DNA from: Chitinophagales bacterium
Lineage (GTDB): Bacteria; Bacteroidota; Bacteroidia; Chitinophagales; JADIYW01
Assembly (NCBI GenBank): GCA_020848315.1
Contig: JADLAH010000015.1
Coordinates: 1 to 7,558, forward strand
Reading direction: 5' to 3'
DNA: 7,558 bases
Part shown: in pieces, positions 1 to 6,808 of the stretch
Position numbering within the stretch: the first letter of the stretch is position 1
Layout: every line of letters begins with the position of its first letter
Notes under the pieces: model-generated
Database searches by the model: none
Told to the model about the DNA's origin: nothing
What the model saw: the letters and a program-made list of their open reading frames with translations, nothing else
Position numbers and translations under genes: made by a program

Positions 1-110
1 ATGTAGACGAATGCCGGTGCGGCGGTAAATTTCAAAAAGGCAGTATATCCGAAAATGCCTGCCACTATCAAGCGGGTTCCTATGTCTATGAATTTTGTAC
101 TTGTTTTCAT
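1..110 (-). CDS. DoxX-like membrane protein, N-terminal fragment (cut by window edge)
   Basis: Reading leftward from an ATG at 110-108 gives 36 open codons that run off the window start. The peptide begins MKTSTKFIDIGTRLIVAG and continues with a hydrophobic stretch (about residues 13-26), then FLKFTAAPAFVY. A first membrane helix followed by a short K-phi-T-x-x-P segment resembles the N terminus of DoxX/DoxX-like family proteins, small four-helix inner-membrane proteins of mostly unclear function that are sometimes linked to redox or respiratory partners. The gene lies downstream of atpC on the same strand. It is separated from atpC by a strong terminator and has its own plausible promoter, so it is probably not part of the ATP synthase operon. 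No Shine-Dalgarno sequence is visible and the leader is AT-rich. Only about 36 residues are seen, so the family call is tentative; another small multi-helix membrane protein is possible. Confidence 0.5.
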   Translation of the reverse strand, partial: MKTSTKFIDIGTRLIVAGIFGYTAFLKFTAAPAFVY

Positions 111-139
111 AGAGCATAATTTTATTGTTTTTAAATTAC

Positions 140-170
140 ATAAAATATTGGAAAAGCGCAAGTGGCAAAA
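140..170 (-). promoter_or_regulatory. Possible Bacteroidota-type promoter for the DoxX-like gene
   Basis: On the minus strand TTTTG (170-166) is followed after 18 nt by TATTTTAT (147-140). The second element matches TAnnTTTG at all but the last base. It lies 30 nt upstream of the ATG at 110 and directly after the atpC terminator, where a new promoter would be expected. The match is imperfect and the region is AT-rich, so chance similarity is possible. Confidence 0.35.
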
Positions 171-172
171 TG

Positions 173-205
173 AAAAAAGCGCAAAGATGAATCTTTGCGC
201 TTTTT
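173..205 (-). terminator. Intrinsic terminator after atpC
   Basis: The arms 174-188 and 191-205 are perfectly complementary (core GCGCAAAGAT / ATCTTTGCGC, flanked by A5/T5), with the two central bases inside the loop. In the minus direction the hairpin ends in a run of six T (178-173). It sits 27 bp after the atpC stop codon. The A/T flanks make it nearly symmetric, so it could also stop plus-strand transcription. Confidence 0.85.
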
Positions 206-232
206 GGTTATAAGTGGGAAAGTATATAATGA

Positions 233-478
233 TTACGCTACCACCCCTTCTGTTAAAACAGAAACCTTATTTTTAAGTACCTCCACGATGCCGCTTTTCA
301 GCTTAAACTCTTGTTTATTATTGCCGATTCGGATACGCACCACACCTTCCTGAATAGAGGCAATCAGCGGCGCGTGATTATTTAAAATCTCGAAACGACC
401 GTTGGTTCCCGGCAACTGAACGGAATCAACTTCGCCGGAAAAGAGGTTTACTTCGGGAGTGAGTATGTTGAGTGTCAT
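233..478 (-). CDS. atpC: F1F0 ATP synthase subunit epsilon, short form
   Basis: The 81-residue product is the epsilon subunit of the F1 rotor stalk, which joins gamma to the c-ring and contributes to coupling. It starts MTLNILTPEVNLFSGEV and contains the family's N-terminal beta-sandwich pattern, including LPGTNGRFEILNNHAPL (about residues 22-38; compare the LPG..G.fgiLp.HaPl core of the family). It ends right after the beta-sandwich (VSVLTEGVVA). The C-terminal two-helix domain found in the roughly 135-residue E. coli or Bacillus epsilon is absent. That helical domain mediates ATP-hydrolysis inhibition, so this form probably lacks that control. Short epsilon subunits of about 80-90 residues are known in Bacteroidota and Chlorobi, so this is a natural form and not a truncation. 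The gene starts 12 bp after atpD, in one operon, and is followed by a terminator. Confidence 0.95.
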   Translation of the reverse strand: MTLNILTPEVNLFSGEVDSVQLPGTNGRFEILNNHAPLIASIQEGVVRIRIGNNKQEFKLKSGIVEVLKNKVSVLTEGVVA

Positions 479-490
479 AATGCTGAATGA

Positions 491-2011
<1,521 letters not shown>

Positions 2012-2031
2012 TTAAGATTTCAAAATCGCTG

Positions 2032-2063
2032 CAAAAATACATTTAACTAGCTGCTTTTCAAAA
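2032..2063 (-). promoter_or_regulatory. Promoter of the atpD-atpC operon
   Basis: On the minus strand TTTTG (2063-2059) is followed after 19 nt by TATTTTTG (2039-2032). This is an exact match to the Bacteroidota -7 consensus TAnnTTTG with a fitting -33 element. Transcription would begin near 2027, giving an AT-rich leader of about 30 nt with no Shine-Dalgarno sequence before the atpD ATG at 1996. The match and position are strong; no transcript data are available. Confidence 0.7.
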
Positions 2064-2098
2064 TAGATACTGGAAAGTTGTCCACAAATAAAGATTTG

Positions 2099-2163
2099 GT
2101 AATTTTTGGGGTAAAAACCGGTTCTGTATTGCCTACTGCCATCAAAAATCGTAATTTTGGGGT
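2099..2163 (+). repeat. Two near-identical GTAATTTT(T)GGGGT motifs upstream of the protease
   Basis: GTAATTTTTGGGGT (2099-2112) recurs as GTAATTTTGGGGT (2151-2163), 52 bp apart and differing by one T. The second copy contains the -7 element of the protease promoter. The first copy carries the same element with one extra T and has its own TTG (2078-2080) 19 nt upstream. The pair could be tandem promoters, a duplicated promoter or a regulator-binding repeat. Confidence 0.5.
2129..2159 (+). promoter_or_regulatory. Promoter of the M43 metalloprotease gene
   Basis: TTG (2129-2131), a 20-nt spacer and TAATTTTG (2152-2159) match the Bacteroidota -33/-7 consensus exactly. The -7 element ends only 6 nt before the ATG at 2166, so the expected transcription start falls at or within a few bases of the start codon. 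That would give a leaderless or nearly leaderless mRNA. A longer transcript could come from the upstream near-copy at 2078-2108. Confidence 0.6.
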
Positions 2164-2165
2164 GC

Positions 2166-3419
2166 ATGAAAATACCTTTCACCCTTTTTTTGCTTACTTT
2201 CATATTCCTTTCTGCATCATATTCAGTGGATTCTGTCGCCGTGCGCACCTGCTCTTCGGTAACTGCCTTACAGGAGAAGATGGCGCTCGACCCCGAAATA
2301 GCAGCAAGAAGAGCCAGTCTGGATATGGCTGCACAGAAATGGCTGGAGGACAACAGCAGTCAACGGCTTTCCAATTCCGTTATCACTATTCCCTGTGTGA
2401 TATTCAACCTCTATCACGACAGCCTTGACAGTTTGTCGTATGAGCAATTGACCTCACAGATTGCCGCCCTCAATAAGGATTTCAGCAACAGCAATGCCGA
2501 CAGGCTTTCCTCTTCTCATCCGTATTTCTCCAGCATGGGAAATACCACACTGCAGTTTTGCCTGGCAGAAAGAGACCCGGACGGGCAGGCTACTTCGGGT
2601 ATTATCCGGCAGAAAGTCACGAATACCTTTGCCAACAAGGATCATATAAAATATAGTAAAGACGGCGGACTGGACGGCTGGCCATCGGACAAATACCTGA
2701 ATATCTGGGTGACAAAAGTGAACGATGCCACCTTTTTAGGGCAGGCTGACTTCCCGGGCATCTATGCGGAAGGTTCGGTGCATGACGGACTGATTGTTCA
2801 GTACAATGCATTCGGGACTGTAGGAACGCTGGACGGCACCTTCAATAAAGGCAGAACAGCCACCCATGAAATCGGACACTGGCTGAATCTGAATCATATC
2901 TGGGGCGATGAATATTGCGGCGATGACAAAGTCAGCGATACGCCGGTGCAGGAAAAGGAAAACTACGGCTGTCCCGCATTTCCGCATATCACCTGCAGCA
3001 ATACACCGAATGGCGACATGTTTATGAATTTCATGGACTACGTGGACGATGCCTGCATGGTGATGTTTACACAAGGACAGGCCAACCGCATGCTCGCTAC
3101 GCTGAACAACAGCAGAAGTGGCATACTGAGTTCGGGTAAATGCTCCGGAACCACCAGCATTGGCCAGAACGGAAGCTCCGGCTGGCGAATCTACCCGAAT
3201 CCTGCACAGAATTATCTCTATATCGAAGGATTGCCGGTGGCAGGTCATCCGTATTTTACGGTTGACTTTTACACCGCTATGGGACAGCAGGTACACACCC
3301 TACAGCTTCGGGCAGGTGAAAATATGCTCGAAATGCCCGCACTCCCAAACGGCACCTATGTCCTGCATATTCATGACGGAAATTTTTCGGGCACACACAA
3401 AGTGAGCATCACGCAATAA
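2166..3419 (+). CDS. Secreted M43 (pappalysin/cytophagalysin-type) zinc metalloprotease with T9SS sorting domain
   Basis: The 417-residue product is a probable extracellular zinc endopeptidase. A Sec signal peptide (MKIPFTLFLLTFIFLSAS, cleavage near 18-20) is followed by a propeptide-like helical stretch (about 30-70). The catalytic domain (about 73-322) has the metzincin zinc motif HEIGHWLNLNH (234-244; His234, Glu235, His238, His244) and Cys251 in the following CGDDKVSDTP. It also has the Met-turn MNFMDYVDDAC (287-297, Met290). Residues 340-417 form a type A T9SS C-terminal domain: WRIYPNPAQNYLYIEG, then LPNGTYVL and HKVSI near the end. This predicts export through the T9SS with removal of the sorting domain. 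Position 8 of the zinc motif is Asn, not the usual metzincin Gly. The ATG at 2166 is chosen over the in-frame TTG at 2157 because it begins the signal peptide directly and the TTG lies inside the promoter. It diverges from atpD and converges on the sigma gene. Substrate unknown. Confidence 0.92.
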   Translation: MKIPFTLFLLTFIFLSASYSVDSVAVRTCSSVTALQEKMALDPEIAARRASLDMAAQKWLEDNSSQRLSNSVITIPCVIFNLYHDSLDSLSYEQLTSQIAALNKDFSNSNADRLSSSHPYFSSMGNTTLQFCLAERDPDGQATSGIIRQKVTNTFANKDHIKYSKDGGLDGWPSDKYLNIWVTKVNDATFLGQADFPGIYAEGSVHDGLIVQYNAFGTVGTLDGTFNKGRTATHEIGHWLNLNHIWGDEYCGDDKVSDTPVQEKENYGCPAFPHITCSNTPNGDMFMNFMDYVDDACMVMFTQGQANRMLATLNNSRSGILSSGKCSGTTSIGQNGSSGWRIYPNPAQNYLYIEGLPVAGHPYFTVDFYTAMGQQVHTLQLRAGENMLEMPALPNGTYVLHIHDGNFSGTHKVSITQ

Positions 3420-3422
3420 TAA

Positions 3423-4001
3423 TCACCATTTCTCCCTGTTTTCGGACAATCTTTGCAGCAGCAGTTTTCTGGCCCTGTGCAACTGTACCTTTATCGTTGG
3501 CACCGGAATATGGAGTTCTTCCGAAATTTCCTCGTAGCTGTATTCCTTCAAATAGCGCAACGTCAGCACCCTTGAGAAAATGACATCCATGGCCTGTACT
3601 TCTTCCTGCAGGCGGCGGATACGCTGTGCACGTATCATATCCGCTTCGGGATTGGAATCCGCGGTAAAACGAAGGTTATCCTGCAGGATATCGGCTTCGT
3701 TGTCCAGCGACACTTTATCAATACTCTTCCTTCTCAGAAAATCAATACAGGTGTTGGAAGCAATGCGGTAGAGCCAGGTAGAGAAGGCAAAATCACTGGA
3801 ATACTGATCGATTTTGTCGAATGCCTTTGCGAATGTTTCAATCATCAGATCTTCCGCATCTTCGGGCGATTTTACGATTTTAAGAATCAGATGATAGACG
3901 GATTTTCTGTATTTCTCCATCAGTGCGGTAAAGGCTTTCTGTTCGCCTTTTTTGGCTTCTTCGAGCAACTGCAAATCGACGGTATGTGATTTTATTTCCA
4001 A
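3423..4001 (-). CDS. RNA polymerase sigma factor, sigma-70 family, ECF type
   Basis: The 192-residue protein has only sigma regions 2 and 4, as in ECF factors that direct RNA polymerase to specific promoters. Region 2 spans about 23-91 (AFTALMEKYRKSVY, then SPEDAEDLMIETFAKAF and FSTWLYRIASNTCIDFLRR). Region 4 spans about 132-184, with the helix-turn-helix YSYEEISEELHIPVPTIKVQLHRARKLL (155-182). No ATG exists before codon 28, which is inside region 2. The MEIK-type N terminus therefore comes from a TTG at 4001-3999, with an in-frame stop at 4016-4014 just upstream. That TTG lies within the last codons of the glycosyltransferase gene, a 10-bp overlap that suggests translational coupling. No anti-sigma gene adjoins it, so it may be controlled through expression or by a distant partner. 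The N terminus resembles a widely conserved Bacteroidota sigma family that I recall as beginning MEIK. Target regulon unknown. Confidence 0.92.
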   Translation of the reverse strand: MEIKSHTVDLQLLEEAKKGEQKAFTALMEKYRKSVYHLILKIVKSPEDAEDLMIETFAKAFDKIDQYSSDFAFSTWLYRIASNTCIDFLRRKSIDKVSLDNEADILQDNLRFTADSNPEADMIRAQRIRRLQEEVQAMDVIFSRVLTLRYLKEYSYEEISEELHIPVPTIKVQLHRARKLLLQRLSENREKW

Positions 4002-5101
4002 TTTACGGTTGATTTATAACGGCTGAGCAAACCCAATACAACAGTAAAAATACAATATAAAAAATCAAAAAACAATGCAAGCGGCCAGTATTTATTCAAG
4101 GACAATATATTATGCAACAATCCTTGTGTTATGGTCAGTAACAAAGTATATCCCCAAAACACCGGCCAGAACAAGGATGGAAAATCGCCGGAAATTAATC
4201 CTGCAATTCCGATACAGATAAAGAGCAGATATGCGATGGCTCTGGCTATCAGTACTGACCCTAGCAGCCACTGATGTTTTGACTGATAAAGCGCGCCGCT
4301 TTCGTAATGCCGCAGTTTTTGTCGGAACCATTCGCGGAAAGTGGCCGCGCTCTTACTGTATGTATATCCTGACGGAGAAAAACACACCGTCGTATTCTGT
4401 CCGTTTGCCAGTGACTGTATCATCAGGTCGTCATCACCGGAGGCGATGTTCAGTTCCTGCGCATTCCAACGTTTTGTTTGCAGCAATGTTTTTCGATAAC
4501 ATACATTTCTGCCGACACTCATATAGGGCATTCCAGCGATTGCGTAGCCGGTGTATTGCAGGGCGGTTTGCGCCGTTTCGTAGGCAACCAACGCCCCCAG
4601 CAGGCTGTGCGGCGTCCTATACGGACTTATCCCCAGCACGATATCCTTGCCGTCCTGCAAAGGATTGGTCATCTCCGTGAGCCAGTAGACAGAAGCCGGC
4701 CTACAGTCAGCATCGGTGAGCAGTATGATTTCATTTTTTGCGGCTTCGATGCCTTTTTGCAGCGCGTATTTTTTGCCCAATCCCACTTTCTCTTCCGGCG
4801 GAATACGGACATAGGTCAAGTCAGGATATTGCTGTATCAGAGTGGGTGTACCATCGTCCGAGCCATCGTCTACCAACACAATTTCAAACGACGGATATTT
4901 CTGTTGCAACAGCAGTGGCATCAGCACTTTCAGGTTTTCCAGTTCATTTCTGGCACAAACAACGATACTCACGGGACGGGAAGAAGTCCTGACGAGGCGG
5001 ATGGTTTGAATATCCCTATTAATCACGGCCAACAGCCACAGCTGATATATGATTACATAGCAACAAAGCAGGATGAGTATAACAATCAGTATGGACACCA
5101 C
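3992..5101 (-). CDS. Membrane-anchored family 2 glycosyltransferase
   Basis: The 369-residue processive-type GT2 enzyme probably transfers sugar from a nucleotide-sugar to a lipid-linked or surface glycan acceptor on the cytoplasmic face of the inner membrane. One N-terminal membrane helix (about 3-26) is followed by a GT-A domain (about 43-270) with PVSIVVCARNELENL (43-57), VDDGSDDGT (77-85, nucleotide-binding Asp78/79), the DxD-type TDADC (129-133), a GDDDL block (222-226) that probably supplies the catalytic Asp, and RQKLRH (260-265) where QxxRW is usual. Three C-terminal helices follow (about 279-303, 308-331, 338-360). The start is GTG at 5101 or GTG at 5098: an in-frame stop lies three codons upstream, and the nearby ATG at 5103 is out of frame. 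It follows the ftsZ terminator and overlaps the downstream sigma gene by 10 bp. The acceptor and sugar cannot be read from the sequence. Confidence 0.9.
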   Translation of the reverse strand: MVSILIVILILLCCYVIIYQLWLLAVINRDIQTIRLVRTSSRPVSIVVCARNELENLKVLMPLLLQQKYPSFEIVLVDDGSDDGTPTLIQQYPDLTYVRIPPEEKVGLGKKYALQKGIEAAKNEIILLTDADCRPASVYWLTEMTNPLQDGKDIVLGISPYRTPHSLLGALVAYETAQTALQYTGYAIAGMPYMSVGRNVCYRKTLLQTKRWNAQELNIASGDDDLMIQSLANGQNTTVCFSPSGYTYSKSAATFREWFRQKLRHYESGALYQSKHQWLLGSVLIARAIAYLLFICIGIAGLISGDFPSLFWPVFWGYTLLLTITQGLLHNILSLNKYWPLALFFDFLYCIFTVVLGLLSRYKSTVNWK

Positions 5102-5144
5102 ATAAAATTACTAAAATGATACTATTATCCTTCATTACAAGCAT

Positions 5145-5173
5145 AAAAAAACTCCCGCAGAAGCGGGAGTTTT
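5145..5173 (-). terminator. Intrinsic terminator after ftsZ
   Basis: In the minus direction the stem ACTCCCGC / GCGGGAGT (5170-5163 paired with 5158-5151) closes a four-base loop (TTCT) and is followed by seven T (5151-5145). It lies 20 bp past the ftsZ stop codon. It should end most ftsA-ftsZ transcription before the glycosyltransferase-sigma pair, though readthrough could still feed that pair because no clear promoter is seen between them. Confidence 0.9.
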
Positions 5174-5193
5174 CAAAACAATAAGAAAGAGGC

Positions 5194-6777
5194 TTAGTCC
5201 AGTGTGATGTCTTTCATCGCGTTGGGGCGAATTTCGATTTTTGTTGGATCTACACTATTATTGTAAATGGTATAATTGGAAAAGTTGGACTGCTCAGAAG
5301 GAACGCTGTTATCCAGTTCCCATCCGAAACGCTTGTACGCAGGCTCCTTTTCAAGTTCGATGAGGTTAATCTGATTTTTCTGCATATCCAGTGTGATGCG
5401 TTTTTTGATCAACTCTCTTTCCAGCGACTGCTCATCGATGGGACCTTGCACTCTATTTTCCGGAGCGGGTGTTTCAAACAAGGTGAACTGTGCTTCCGGT
5501 GCGGATGGCTTTGGTGCCACCTGCTGCTCCAGTTCGTTCACCAGATGGATTCTGGGTTTATCCACTATTTTTATATCCGATTCCGCATTGGGTGCGAGAT
5601 TGATTTCAAATTCTATTTCATTTTCAGCTGTCTCCGTTTGCTCTGCTTTCGTTGTGTTAATGACAGGCTCTGTAGCCGCCACAGATTGTGGTGGTTCAGG
5701 CGTAGCAGCAGGTTGTGTTTGCGCGGCAGGCGCAGCAGGTTTAGCCGGCTGTTCTGTTTGCAGTGTATACACTACCTTTTCCTGTTGTTGGCGTTGTACC
5801 TGTTTGCGTTCTTTGCTGGTCTCTCCGCTCTGAAAGCCGGTAGCCACTAAGGTAATGGCGATATCGTCGCCCAATTCTTCGTCTTTACAAACACCCCAGA
5901 TAATTTCGCAGTCTGTTTGTGTGTGTGCCTGAATGGTATCTGTAATCAAATCGAGTTCGCGCATTTTCACGCCATTGCCATAAGAAATATAGAGCACCAC
6001 CCCTTTTGCGCCGTAGATATCCGCATCTTCGAGCAATGGTGAATTCATGGCTTCATTGATAGCATCTGCTGCACGGTTTTCACCGGCACCTTTACCGATA
6101 CCGATGATTGCCACACCACTATTGGACATCACCCTGCGAACGTCGTTAAAGTCTACGTTAATCTTGCCAGGTTTGGTAATGATTTCCGTAATCCCTTTAG
6201 CTGCCGTAGTCAGGATATCATCTGCTTTGGAAAAAGCTTCATCGATGTCCAGATCCGGGAAGATATCATACAGTTTATTATTCGCTACCACAATCAGCGC
6301 ATCCACATTTTCTTTCATATTTTGGATACCGCGTTCCGCTTTATCGCGTTTTGGTTTTCCTTCATTGGAGAATGGGATAGTAACGATACCCACGGTCAGG
6401 ATGCCTAGTTCTTTTGCTATCTTAGATACGATAGGCGCACCGCCTGTACCTGTTCCGCCACCCATTCCTGCTGTCACAAATACCATTTTGGTATTATTGG
6501 ACAGATACATACGGATATCTTCCTCTGCCTCGAGTGCAGCACGTCTTCCTTCTTCCGGATCCGCACCGGCGCCCAATCCTTCGAGCAGATTGGTGCCCAA
6601 CTGAATTTTAGTGGGTACCGGACTCTTTAATAAATCCTGTTTATCTGTATTACATACCGCGAAGTTCACCCCCGGTATTCCCTGCTCGTACATGTAGTTG
6701 ACGGCATTACAACCTCCACCACCGACACCCAGTACTTTGATGATAGAGTTGTTTTCGCTGAACATTTCGAATTCCAT
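5194..6777 (-). CDS. ftsZ: Cell division protein FtsZ
   Basis: The 527-residue tubulin-like GTPase polymerises into the Z-ring and recruits the divisome. The GTPase core (about 11-318) shows VGGGGCNAVN (18-27), NTDKQDL (43-49), the tubulin signature GGGTGTG (106-112) and the T7 synergy loop NVDFND (207-212; Asn207, Asp209, Asp212) that completes GTP hydrolysis in the next subunit. All key residues are intact. Residues 319-470 form a long linker rich in Gln, Ala, Pro, Thr and Glu, probably disordered. A PAYKR-containing segment (EKEPAYKRFG, 476-485) looks like the conserved C-terminal peptide that binds FtsA and other partners. It is followed by about 42 more residues ending MKDITLD. The protein is much longer than the 383-residue E. 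coli FtsZ. The start is ATG at 6777, with an alternative at codon 5. It lies 31 bp after ftsA, in one operon, and ends before a terminator. Confidence 0.98.
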   Translation of the reverse strand: MEFEMFSENNSIIKVLGVGGGGCNAVNYMYEQGIPGVNFAVCNTDKQDLLKSPVPTKIQLGTNLLEGLGAGADPEEGRRAALEAEEDIRMYLSNNTKMVFVTAGMGGGTGTGGAPIVSKIAKELGILTVGIVTIPFSNEGKPKRDKAERGIQNMKENVDALIVVANNKLYDIFPDLDIDEAFSKADDILTTAAKGITEIITKPGKINVDFNDVRRVMSNSGVAIIGIGKGAGENRAADAINEAMNSPLLEDADIYGAKGVVLYISYGNGVKMRELDLITDTIQAHTQTDCEIIWGVCKDEELGDDIAITLVATGFQSGETSKERKQVQRQQQEKVVYTLQTEQPAKPAAPAAQTQPAATPEPPQSVAATEPVINTTKAEQTETAENEIEFEINLAPNAESDIKIVDKPRIHLVNELEQQVAPKPSAPEAQFTLFETPAPENRVQGPIDEQSLERELIKKRITLDMQKNQINLIELEKEPAYKRFGWELDNSVPSEQSNFSNYTIYNNSVDPTKIEIRPNAMKDITLD

Positions 6778-6782
6778 AAAAT

Positions 6783-6790
6783 CCCCTTTT
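6783..6790 (-). promoter_or_regulatory. Possible ribosome binding site of ftsZ
   Basis: Reading leftward, AAAAGGGG precedes the ATG at 6777 with five intervening bases. This is the only Shine-Dalgarno-like purine block I see in front of a gene here. It follows a tandem 7-bp repeat AAACAAT x2 (6805-6792) that makes the rest of the ftsA-ftsZ gap strongly A-rich. It supports the first ATG over the one at codon 5. Confidence 0.4.
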
Positions 6791-6808
6791 TATTGTTTAT
6801 TGTTTAAT

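Noticed and set aside
2078..2086. TTGTCCACA, one base from the DnaA box consensus TTATCCACA
   Set aside because: A single near-match with no cluster of boxes or AT-rich unwinding element; it does not support a replication origin and could occur by chance.
2157..2165. Three-codon N-terminal extension of the protease from a TTG at 2157
   Set aside because: The TTG is part of the -7 promoter element, and the ATG at 2166 gives a normal signal peptide.
2012..2353. Minus-strand open frame of 113 codons across the atpD/protease gap and the protease start
   Set aside because: It covers both divergent promoters and the antisense of the protease signal peptide, has no recognisable domain, and fits a chance frame.
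2736..3296. Minus-strand open frame of 186 codons opposite the protease gene
   Set aside because: It is fully antisense to the conserved M43 catalytic and T9SS domains and its translation shows no family features.
4478..5119. Plus-strand open frame of 213 codons opposite the glycosyltransferase
   Set aside because: Antisense to conserved GT2 motifs; composition (many Gln, His, Arg) is typical of a shadow frame and no promoter precedes it.
5103..5140. Possible promoter for the glycosyltransferase (TAATTTTA at 5110-5103, TTG at 5140-5138, minus strand)
   Set aside because: The -7 element has a mismatch, sits against the start codon, and the 27-nt spacer is too long for the Bacteroidota consensus.
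6047..6604. Plus-strand open frame of 185 codons opposite ftsZ
   Set aside because: Antisense to the FtsZ GTPase core; the hydrophobic Ser/Pro/Ile-rich translation mirrors FtsZ codon usage.
6792..6805. Tandem ATTGTTT repeat in the ftsA-ftsZ gap
   Set aside because: Only two 7-bp units in an AT-rich spacer; it more likely reflects A-rich leader composition than a functional repeat.
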